Below, piece by piece: positions 45,497-55,537 of a stretch of DNA of 64,000 bases. The number at the start of each line of letters is the position of its first letter. The stretch's first letter is position 1. The position numbers and the translations under genes were made by a program. The notes below the pieces were generated by a model. The model saw only the letters and a list, made by a program, of their open reading frames with translations, was not told the DNA's origin and searched no databases. The DNA is from Entoloma clypeatum (lineage: Eukaryota; Basidiomycota; Agaricomycetes; Agaricales; Entolomataceae): the NCBI GenBank assembly GCA_963565915.1, contig OY751489.1, forward strand, positions 2,480,001 through 2,544,000. Direction: 5' to 3'.

Positions 45497-48400
45497 TCAA
45501 GGCGTATCATTTAGTGCGTAAAACAGCTCCTTATCGAAATATTTGTTGAGCCAAAATTCGGCACTATATTCAAGGCTGTTTTCCTTCGTGAGGCGTCGAT
45601 CAGCTTCGGCTCCAAAGCGTGGCACCAAATCAACAGCTTCTCGGATCTGTTGTAAGGGTATAATGCCACCCATACGAGTTCTATCTGCCCTTAAGGCTCG
45701 CTTTAGGACATACATCGAAGAAGATTCTTCAGGGTAGGGACCTCTTATTGTCCGGGAACCTGAAAAGGTAGGATTCAGCTGCGGTACGATGTCAAAACGG
45801 TAAACATAAGCCAAGAAGCGGTCGGGGAGTTGCATTGTCGTTGAGACAATCCTAAATATCAGGCAGACTTGACCGATATGGTGCCCTGAACATTAAATGA
45901 ATAAACAAGCAATCAACACATTGAGAGAGATATGAAATTACCCGAAATCCCGGTGTATGGCCATTGCTGCTGGGGGTCTGTGTTGAAAACCACCGGATCT
46001 GAATGTCCATGGGGCCATGTCTGGCATGGTGGGGCCGCGTTTATCGTCCTCGGAGGTAACAAGTTATGGGGGGAATGATATGCTTTTGATTGCAGCCGAA
46101 ATTTTGTCCAGACTTCGAGATGAGATACTGGAAATTGTTGGTTCGTCTGAATATTTGCCCGTCGCCCGGCAACAGTGAAAACATTGGCGCTAGATCGAGT
46201 TTGAGTCACATATTCGGTAAGCGCGGCTGACAAGTCAGGGATGTTGTATTTCGTGGACACCTCATTCACAGTCATACGGTTGAAACTTGGGCGGTAGTTG
46301 AGGTGAAATCCAACGCGAGTGTCAGTAAATGTGCGGTATGGAAGCGGTGCATCATGCTTCAATCCCTGCGCCAACAACGAAGCTTCTTCAAAATAGTCAG
46401 CTAATCTGCGTGTCGTACCGGCCAAACGCGAAACGGGATCAATGCTTTGAAGAACATCAAAGTCAGCGTTATCGTCTTCAGGTTGGTCTTCATCAGGATC
46501 CGTATCAGCAGTGGTTTGGTGGAGATCGATCCCTGCCTCGCACATAGCAGTTGCAAGGTCAAAACGGCGGCATTTCTCCCTTCGATCGAGATAGCGGCAA
46601 ATTTGCTGTTCGTAGTCTTGGAAGTTTGTTGCGCACAAGGGGTCCTTGACTTCAGTAACGTGACAATGCTCGGTAACATCAGCCGACCATTGGATTGGCA
46701 CACCACTGTCGAGGATACTCGCGACGACGCTTTGGAGGAACTCGAGCTTGGGAATATACCAATGATTGAGGACGTTGCCCTTCTTCCCACACCGACCTCC
46801 AGCTTCGATAATGGCATCCTTGTATTCATGGAATTCGTTTAAAGCGTTTTGAACCCCGACACATGTCTCGCTGTCTATTTCTCGTGCTTGAGCAAGATAC
46901 CGAAAATCCATGAGAGCGCGAACCGCGGTAAGAAACCCCTTTGGGACAGCTCCTGCAATTAGAGCGACAAGATACCGCTGAATATCTCGATGCTCGCGAC
47001 CTGTGACTTGCTTCAAAGACGAAACACCAGTTGAGAAGTGTCGGAAACCCGTGTGTGACTGTAAAATCGCAAAGCGGAAATCGAATTCGGCCGCACCAAC
47101 AACTTGAATACACCATCTGACGTCGTGATCCCAAAAAAATTTATGCCAGTGGTGTAGGGGTTCTGGCGTCAGGAATTGTGAAGGGTCGGAAAGCAGCCAG
47201 TCCCGCCAGAAGGGTTGATGAACCCCATTTAAGCGGTAATTCAACTTCTTGATTCTCTTCATATACTCCGTGAGGTCCCATGGATCAGCCTTGGCCATAA
47301 CATGCGCTAACTGAGCCAACGTTTTCGTTGCAGTCCGTGGATCATGACGGAAAGGATCGCCAAATTGTTTATACGACGCCATCGTGATCGACGAGGTTTT
47401 TCCCGCTACGCCAGCGAGAAGCGCTGATTCAGGAGTGTCGACGATGTAGGACGCGAGTGGGGTGAAACAGTACCGAATATTGCCGACAGGATCTCGCATC
47501 ATCATCCCAACCTTCGCGACAATTTTGAGAGGCTGTAAAATGAAATCCAAACACTCGTGTGTTAAACGAGCTTGGAGAATGCCGGAATGTGCTTTATTTG
47601 CGATAAACTTTGGGATTGGGAGGAACGCAAGGAGGAGAAAGGCTTGATTTGAGGTTTTCATGCGGAAATCCATGTCCAGATTGGCAAGGCTGATCAGCAG
47701 CGGATAAGCTTGTCGATGACCAGTCATAACCGATACTTGTGTCTTGTCCGATGAGAGAATTGTGCCCAGCAACGTCGCGCCTTTAGGAAGTTCATCCTGA
47801 CAATCATTCGATAAGAATTTAATTTCGTGTTGGGCTCGGAAGACGCGAAACGCACCTGCATTGACCATGCGGCGTTGCCTGATAACCATTCTGTGAAAGC
47901 CCGGACTGTTTTTTCAGCTGTCTTGAATAGTCGAAATGGCGTGAATTTAATGGAGTCGTTAATTAGTGGGCTTTCTAGGATGGACTGTAGACATTCTATG
48001 GGATCTCGATAAAGAAGTTTGATAGGTCGCTTCGTCGAAATCCTGGTCTTCCAAGGCTTGCATTTCCAATTCGGTCCTGACGGCAATAGCTCAGCTTGAC
48101 TGCGTAAGGCCTTCGCAGATGCGAAAGAAAGTGAAAGACGTTTGATCTAAGAGGCTATTTCAGACAAGGTATGAGCGATGACAAGGTGCTCACCATCCTG
48201 AGCTTGAGGAACTCATCGAGCATGGCCATGCTAAGATCTGAACGCAGGAGAAAGGATGCAAGTTCCCACTCGTCTCGAGAGGTGAATGGGTAGTACGGAA
48301 GGTCCTCGCGATAATCGGCAAACTCGTCCAGATTGAATTTGTCAATGAATGTCTCTCCTCGCCCATATATTCGCGCAGCCCCTTGATAGTCTTCAACTGA

Positions 48401-48703
48401 TATCGGGTCATCAGGATATTCGGCGTTGAGCGATACATTATCGTCCCCGGTGGTTTCAGGATGAACCGCGGCACCCGAAACTCCAGCGGGATGGGGGTTT
48501 GGTGTGGTATTCAATGCACCCAATGGAGACGTAGCGCGTGGGTGTTTCTGACTCCGAATTATTTGTTGTGGACAGGGAGGTTGTAGACGGGGTTGCTCAA
48601 ATTGGAGGTGGCATGACGAGAATGGGTTATTCATATGTTTAAGGAGAGATGCTACATCTTTGAATGCCCGGGCGCAACGGGGGCAACGTTGATGTAATGG
48701 CAT
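45497..48703 (-). CDS. Plavaka-type (KDZ superfamily) transposase
   Basis: The ATG at 48703 begins MPLHQRCPRCARAF, a zinc-finger start (CPRC...LKHMNNPFSSC) typical of the family. After an intron near 48140-48195, IKRLSLSFASAKALRSQAEL and LLPSGPNWKCKPW follow. Another intron at about 47802-47860 joins AAWSMQ to DELPKGATLLGTILSSDKT. The long central exon (45943-47801) has YPLLISLANLDMDFRMKTSN and HKFFWDHDVRWCIQVVGAAE, then an acidic segment. A last intron (about 45887-45942) leads to FLAYVYRFDIVPQLNP and the stop at 45497. All joins keep frame and no stop intervenes, so the gene may be active. Terminal repeats of the element were not found with certainty. Confidence 0.85.
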
Positions 48704-48864
48704 GGAGGCAAGAAGTCAGGTGATTACATCGCAAACACGCGGCAAGGGCAAAGGGCAACTCAACCTCCTACACTTGCGTTGTCAAGTTCTTGTACATGTG
48801 TGTGAAGGTCTCCCCGCACCCTGCTTCGACAACATGGGCTTACAACTTGATAGAATTCTACTCA

Positions 48865-49317
48865 ATGCCTCCATACCGCACCACTTCAGATGTTCCTACC
48901 AATGTATGCCCATCCCCACGATTTCTTTTTCACACTCAATCGCTAACTTTCTTCCTTATGATCAGGATTCTATGGATGTCGGTAGAGCAAAGCGGCTTAT
49001 CTATGAAGCTTGGAAACAACAACAACAATCCCGGCGAGCACGACGTGTTGCAAGGCGTCGATTTTCGGCTGCTTTGAACGCTTTCACTGATGCCGATATA
49101 TGGGTTGATCAGGCTGATATGCAGATGGGCCGCCTCGCATACTCATTGTCTCTGCAAGGATTTCCTGTTACTGCCTACGATGGAGAGGGTCATATTCACG
49201 TGGATCCAGGTTCGTTCCACATTTCTTTCTTTCTGTTTCCTGTCCAACAGTCCTACATTAGCTACGAATACGGTTTATTCACCTGGCTTGGGTTCCTTTC
49301 AAGTTGTAATTGACTAA
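48865..49317 (+). CDS. small unrecognised gene divergent from the Plavaka transposase
   Basis: Three exons: 48865-48903 (MPPYRTTSDVPTN), 48966 to about 49208 (DSMDVGRAKRLIYEAWKQQQ, then an Arg-rich RRARRVARRRFSAALNAFTD), and about 49265-49317 (ATNTVYSPGLGSFQVVID). Introns are GT-AG and phases agree, giving about 112 residues. The basic helical centre could bind nucleic acid. It starts 162 bases from the transposase start on the other strand, so the two may share a promoter. No family recognised. Confidence 0.5.
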
Positions 49318-49588
49318 TTGATATTATTTCCTCATGTCTATGTGCCGATCATGTTCGATTTACACGAAAGTCCGCTCCTCGTTTTCCGGCGACCCTTCAA
49401 AAAATTTGGAAGACTTACACGTGGTTCATACTTCAGTTCATCGTGTTGGCACGTTTCAAGCCTCAGGTTCGTTTATTGAGCATCGAAATGGTCGTCCCTT
49501 ATACTGATCACACAAATATCAATAATCAAATTTTGGCAGTTAAAAAAGGTGGAACACGAGGGGGTTGTGTTTCCCTCGTCGAGGTGCA

Positions 49589-52021
49589 ATGGCTCGAAAT
49601 GGTCAACAGAAATCCGCCGCCGTGCCTCGGCCAAGATCCAAATTGGAAGCAACCAATCCACGTCATGCAACGAAGCCGACAACCGACAACAATGGTCCTG
49701 TTGATCAAGGTATGTTAGTCTTTTATATTGGCCTGTTTCTGACGTGTAAGTGTAACAGAGAATCACCACGATCGACATGGCCGGCCCGTGCGGTCTTCTC
49801 GCGGAAAAGGCGGAGCTGTTGAGCAGCTGAAGAAAGTCGGTGAAAACATTCGTCCAGACCTTGACCCTGTTCAGCGCAAGCGCAAGCCTGGCCCTGAGAT
49901 TCCGGATGATCTCGCTGAAAACGATATGGCGCCCCCTCAGAAAAAGCGACAACCTCCTAGAAAAAAGGTATATGTTCTCTCATTCAGCCAATTCAACCAC
50001 TTCAAGTTCCCATCTGCCCAGGCAAACCAATATCTATCATCATCTGAGGAGGATGAGGCTTTTCAACGGCCTGCGAAGTCCGGAGTGGAGCCTACAGGGG
50101 GCGGGGCGGGTGGTCGCCCGACTTCTGCCGGTGGCTCGCCATCCAGGAGTGGCCTGAAGCCCAGATTCATGCTCGCAGAACCCAGCTCACGCTATGGTTT
50201 CAACGGCGACAGCCTTACTAAACCCAGAATCAAGCCTGCTTTGGGTAGAGTCATCGCACGGGTCTCGAGTATTGTATATCTAATAAGTTTCAATTAGATC
50301 ATCACTCTGTTCACACCAAGCAAGCTAAGACCCACTCGAATGGCGGGGATGAAATTGTACCTGACAGTGAAGCTGAATGTAGTGATGGTCAGCACATTTG
50401 AAAGAATGCTCGACGTCCTTCTGTTTAGTTTTTGACAGGTATCAATGAAGTCTCTTCTGACAAGGATGAACTCCGGACGCTCGCAGTGATCCATCAACGT
50501 AAGATGTGATCTTTTTGTAATATCATATATTGATTGTTCGTGCCGTCTTGTAGCCCATTTCCAGTCTACCGTCCAAGATCAAGTTACCAATGAGGTCGTT
50601 ATGTGTGAAGACAACCATGAAGCCGAACCAGAACAGGTTGGCCACTTTGATCGAGATAAATGCTCAACCTCTACTGACAACCCTCCTGAGGTTGTGGGTG
50701 ACCAGGATGGTGTTGGCGTGGATGGTAGTATCAAGGGAGGTGATGATGAATCTGCTGCTGAAACAGAGGGGGAAGATGTCGTTGCTGAACACAGGAAGAA
50801 GAACCACGCAACCCGCCCTCCGAACATGGATATGCTATGTTACCACGTGAATGCCCAGGCCGCCTCCGATTCCAACAATGTAGACGAAGAGGAAGTGGAA
50901 GAGGAAGTGGAAGTGGATAGCATCAAGAGCACGCGCGCTGTTCGCAATTCAAGTGGACTCAGAGAACCTTCTCCCGATACGCTCCAGTACTACCCGTCAA
51001 AGTGGAAGGTCGTCCTTATACAGGCGAAATACGCATATCATTTTCATCTTGCAACAATCGACCCATTTCCAGAACGTGATACTGACTTGGATGATGCTGC
51101 AGACCTCCTTAGTCAATGCATTGACCAGCATCTGGGAGCAGGTCACGTTCTTGAAGATGGTTTGTTTTTATTTAATTAATTCTTCTTTTAGTATCGCTAA
51201 TGTATTTATCGCCAGATTTTGCACATGATCGTCATATGGATATTGTCGTTGAGTCCTTTTTTCTTTGTTGATTGAAAATGCATCAACACGAGAATACAGG
51301 TATTCAAGGAAGGCTCAACCTGGCGTGGTAGAATGAAAGACTTGGCGAAACAAGTTGTTAAGCATCACTATGCTTCATATTTGGATGACGGCGCATATGG
51401 TCAGCTTGAGGCACTTGACAATATCGAGAGGAATGTAGCGCGTCTTCTTGACTGCGCGTTCTATCTTCGCAATGGAAAGGATGCTGAAGTATCATCACCA
51501 TGACATTCCAAGTGTTGTTATCTGATGATAGGACCTTTCTAGGGACGAACAGAAAACTGGGCACATCCCGCGCTTCGCGAATTATGCATCCGCTTCTACT
51601 ATGAAAAACTGGATTCGGTCGGCCGCATCTTTTTCAAAGGTAGAATTCCTAGCCCTGCCATTACATTGGCTGCGACTTGTGTAATGTCTCAAACGTTACA
51701 ACATATATTGATGCTAATCAATATGTAGATAAGAAACTGTCTCGATGAATGGGCAACTGGCGAGCGGATCCAGATCAACTTTCAGGGTGACCATTATCGT
51801 CGTGTATATGAGTCTCTCGAGAGCACCATTACACAATTGAAGGAAGCGGAAGACCAGTACCATTATACCAAGTTTCGGAAGAACCAGAAAGTGTGGCATA
51901 TAGCTGGCATGTATGTATTTGAACTTCGAGCCACATCATTCCGTAACCTGATTGATCTTGCAGGGCACTACTCAAACCTAGAATGTCTGACAAATATCGG
52001 GCCCAAGTTATTCTTGATTAA
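49589..52021 (+). CDS. DUF6532-domain protein
   Basis: The ATG at 49589 (MARNGQQKSAAVPRPRSKLE) begins a long low-complexity N-terminal half rich in Lys, Pro, Ser and acidic runs. The conserved domain starts near 50985: LQYYPSKWKVVLIQAKYAYH, then FKEGSTWRGRMKDLAKQVVK, YASYLDDGAYGQLEALDNIE, GRTENWAHPALRELCIRFYY, SPAITLAATC, IRNCLDEWATGERI and the terminal VWHIAGALLKPRMSDKYRAQ. This order matches, from memory, DUF6532 proteins found in large numbers in Agaricomycete genomes, often near mobile elements. Several introns join in frame, and the stop is at 52019-52021. No enzymatic motif is visible. The gene looks intact. Confidence 0.75.
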
Positions 52022-52295
52022 ATACATACAATCATCTCTTGTTAACAACGCCCTGTCCCCCTTCGTTACGTCGTAGTACATTGTAGTTTATAGTTGATCA
52101 ATAATAGTAATTTCAATGCATACCAGCCGAAATTGTGAGTGGCTACAGACAGCTATATCACTACAACACTATGGAGCTATGTAGTAACCTTGGAACACTA
52201 CAAAGATAGATGCTATATCTATGGAGTGCTTCATAGTTTGAAAGGTATGCTATATAATGAAACACTGATGCTACACAGCACTACATAGCCAGCCC

Positions 52296-52388
52296 TGATG
52301 CTATGGAGTGCTACATAGCCAAGCTCTGATGCTATGGAGTGCTACATAGCCAAGCTCTGATGCTATGGAGTGCTACACACTTGGCAAT
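52296..52388. repeat. 31-bp tandem repeat, about three copies
   Basis: Units start at 52296, 52327 and 52358 (TGATGCTATGGAGTGCTACA plus 11 more bases); the third diverges at its end. It is part of a CATAG/CTATG-rich stretch from 52130 to 52480. Confidence 0.8.
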
Positions 52389-52715
52389 GTATGCTACAAC
52401 ACTATGGTGCTATGCAGCGCTATGTAGTGCTGTGTAGCACAGGTCTGATTTGCTGATGGAGTATATAGGTGTATAGGGGAAGGTATATGGGCACCCCAGC
52501 AAGGGTATAACATGGTGAAAAGAGCGAAAATGTATGTACTCACCTTGGGTACATATCACTATCTTATTGCCCAAATTTGGTCAGGGCACCTATGTAGGCC
52601 TATTCTATGGTATAAATAGGTCTCCAAGCGTCGGTAGTACAAGGTTTTAAATGAGTAGATCAGGTAGGAAAGTGTAGAAGATGATATGTACATCAAAAAT
52701 ACATATTTCACACAT

Positions 52716-53031
52716 AGCATTAGTATCTCATGGTAGATAAATATATAGAGACTTGGAGGGGCTGTCTCAGATGTATATATACCCATAGCAAAAGACCCCA
52801 AAGAGATATGTGGAGTGTGGAAGGTGGGAGACATGATTCAGTCCCAAAAACATGTTTGGAACACAATGATTGTTATGGGCATGCTATCCTGAAGTGCATT
52901 TCAGACAAAATCTTATCTCCTGTCTTTCACACTCCACATATCTCTTTGGGGTTTTTTGCTATGGGTATATATACATCTGAGACAGCCCCTACAAGTCTCT
53001 ATATATTTATCTACCATGAGATACTAATGCT
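52716..53031. repeat. fold-back inverted repeat (116-bp arms, 84-base loop)
   Basis: 52716-52831 and 52916-53031 are inverted copies differing at only a few bases, including AGCATTAGTATCTCATGG against CCATGAGATACTAATGCT. The RNA or single-stranded DNA would form a long hairpin. Near-identical short reading frames on both strands are a by-product of the symmetry. Confidence 0.85.
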
Positions 53032-54355
53032 ACATCAGCAAACCCTGATTTTTGCCATAGCTGCCCACAACAAACAAACAAACACCATATGTGTCTATAG
53101 CAAACGAGTAAACACCATAGTACCCATAGTTGCATAGTATTGCAGAGCTCTAGCCCATAGTTAACATAGTCACCAAGCACCGTAGAACACTAGTTCCATA
53201 GTAGCCATACTACTTGCAAGAACTTGAATTCTCATTTCATTATCCTATAGCTCTCGGGGGTGCATATGGTCATTCTCCATAAGATCATATGAGTATTGAG
53301 GTTTTCAGAGGTTCTGGTAGTAGCTATTAAGTTAATACATCCTTAGTTTACAGTATGTATTGGGTGCTCTATTGCACGCGGAGTACACGATAGCAGACAG
53401 GACACCATGTGCGGGTGGTGGAACGTCCAGATGAGGGACAGACAGCACACTGGGTGACCCATTGTGCTATCTTGTGTTATCAACACATGTATATTAATAA
53501 AGGCCAGGATTAAGATAGCCTAGCGAAAGAGAAGTGAGCAGAAACAATGAGTGAGAAACCAGAAACAAACATTACTAAAGCATATTTCGATTCTTTGAAC
53601 CACCGGGAGCTTTTCCCCGTGAGGAACAATCTATGCATGTCAACCGTCAATTGTTTCTTTTTGAATGCAGCTTGTTGGAAGAAAAGATCGTCCCATTTCC
53701 TTGCTTTGCGAAGGTGGAAGTTGGCGATGTTACGGCTGCTCTTGTCAAAGCCACGTATGGTGCCATGATTATGGTGGGCATCCCCTGTGTTACCTAGTGA
53801 TTGTGCATTCTCGTTGCTGTTCTCCAATGGTGTTTTTCCCTTCCTGAAAGTATATTAGTCCATCATTGAAGACAATCACAAAAACTTATGTTCTGTGGTT
53901 AAATTTCCCGTCCAGGAGGGCAATATTCCTCCTTGAACGTTTATTGTGCTTTGTCCCACTGTTGAATTAAGAGGTGAATATATTCCCTCCTGTGGAGACA
54001 ATACTCACAAAAATAATAAATCAACAACACCAAGAGTCAATAGTTGGTGACCCTACCGTTGAATCATCTCCAAGAGGTAGCTTGGTGCCACTGTCTGCTC
54101 TGCCAAGCATGCATGGGTGTAGAACTGGGTGGCATAAGCTAAATGGAAGGGTGACAGATGGCAAATGAGGGACAAAGAGACCGCCTGAGCCCTCCTGAGT
54201 GGTTGTGTCAAGTGTGCTGGGTTTGTTGTCTTCAAAGTTGACAAGCGGAAATCACTCCAACGACTGCGGAAGTTTTGACCGGATCAAGACAATAAAGGGT
54301 GCTTAAAGCACCAGGTCAGTACTCAAAGGTTCCTGGGTGTTTGTGACTAGCATCA
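53032..54355. other. repeat-derived stretch without a recognisable gene
   Basis: 53080-53210 continues the CATAG-rich repeats. A minus frame at 53510-53827 (105 codons) has no motif. Nothing else is supported. Confidence 0.4.
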
Positions 54356-54597
54356 CTGGAGGGTAGTGTTCAAAAGTCCAGTCCAGTCCGGTTTTTTGCC
54401 CAAAAAATTAAGAACCTAGAACCAAGACTGGTTGAGTGGTTTCTTCAAAAAACTGAAACCAGGACTGGACTGGTCAAAGGCTGGTGGACCAGTCTTTCCT
54501 TTCTCAAACAAGTAAACCAGGACTGGTTCAAACTGGTTTAAACTGGTAATCTTCCAATTCATTAAAACTGTTTCAAAATATCATTTATGACATATTT

Positions 54598-54998
54598 TGT
54601 TATGCTTAACAAACCGTTCCAAGGTTCGGGCAGAGTATGCAGGAAGTGGAAAGGCGAAGAGCAAAGTGATTGCTAAATCTAAGGAATCTACTACAGTACA
54701 AGAGGTTTATATAGGTACTGACTATAGGCGGTAGCGGATGAGTCAGTACTGCGGAAGGCAGTGCGCATGAGTAAGGCGACTGCGGAAGGCTATGTACAGT
54801 GAGTAAGCTGACTGCGGAAAGCGAGTCAGCACGGGAACAAAGTATACTAAAGGGGATGATGAAGTAAGGTAGTGAGTCAGACTGGGAACCGAAGGTTGCG
54901 AAAGTAGATATTAGACATAGTGAGTTCGTAAGAGGGCGCTGAGTCGGGCTGATAAGTAAAAGATATGACATGGTCCTCATACCGTAGAGTCCGTAACA
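54598..54998 (-). repeat. 3' LTR of chromovirus copy 2
   Basis: 401 bp. It carries TG or CA at four places where the 5' LTR has CG. Confidence 0.95.
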
Positions 54999-55032
54999 TG
55001 TTCCCCTCCTCAAGCTCTGTGTCCTCACAGAG

Positions 55033-55404
55033 TCACTGTCCCCATCCCTCGTTGTTGCCGGGATCGGACCAGTTCGGGCTCTCCTTGAGGCTCCAATCAT
55101 ATATCAACTCCTCATTGATGGCTACGGTGAGTTCAAGGCCCTTGATGGCCAGCCAAATACATCGATTTTCGATGACGAGGGTGCTGGTGTAGTTCCCGAG
55201 AATTTGTTTCTCTTCGGGAGTCGGGGCGACGGGGAGATTGGACAATGAATGAAGTCGGATATTCATCTGGCGATGAAGGAGGTCGGCGAGGGAAGTTTCG
55301 AGGGCATGGATTTGGTCTCTCATGGAGAGCACTTCGTTCATAAGGGCGGCGATGGCGGGGTTGACGTCGGTGGTGGAGGTGGAGGTAACAATGGTGTTTG
55401 ACAT
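55033..55404 (-). CDS. extra 3' reading frame of chromovirus copy 2
   Basis: The ATG at 55404 encodes 123 residues. The start is Ser/Thr-rich, then comes a helical, possibly coiled-coil segment (AALMNEVLSMRDQIHALETS, LADLLHRQMNIRLHSL) and a tail ending WSDPGNNEGWGQ. It lies between the end of pol (55538) and the polypurine tract, a place where most chromoviruses have no gene. No family recognised; it may be an unusual structural protein or chance. Confidence 0.4.
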   Translation of the reverse strand: MSNTIVTSTSTTDVNPAIAALMNEVLSMRDQIHALETSLADLLHRQMNIRLHSLSNLPVAPTPEEKQILGNYTSTLVIENRCIWLAIKGLELTVAINEELIYDWSLKESPNWSDPGNNEGWGQ

Positions 55405-55537
55405 GGCGGTGAGGATGGTGGAGAGATAGAAGTAGAATGGGGTGGCTATATTGGGCAGGGAGAAGACTAGAGCGGGGAACTCGGTGTGTGGTTGACTGAT
55501 GAGGTCGATGCTGCCATGGGTTTTGAGAACTCATCTT

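Noticed and set aside
52559..53137. Two nearly identical proteins predicted on opposite strands
   Set aside because: They are by-products of the inverted repeat at 52716-53031, with no independent coding signal.
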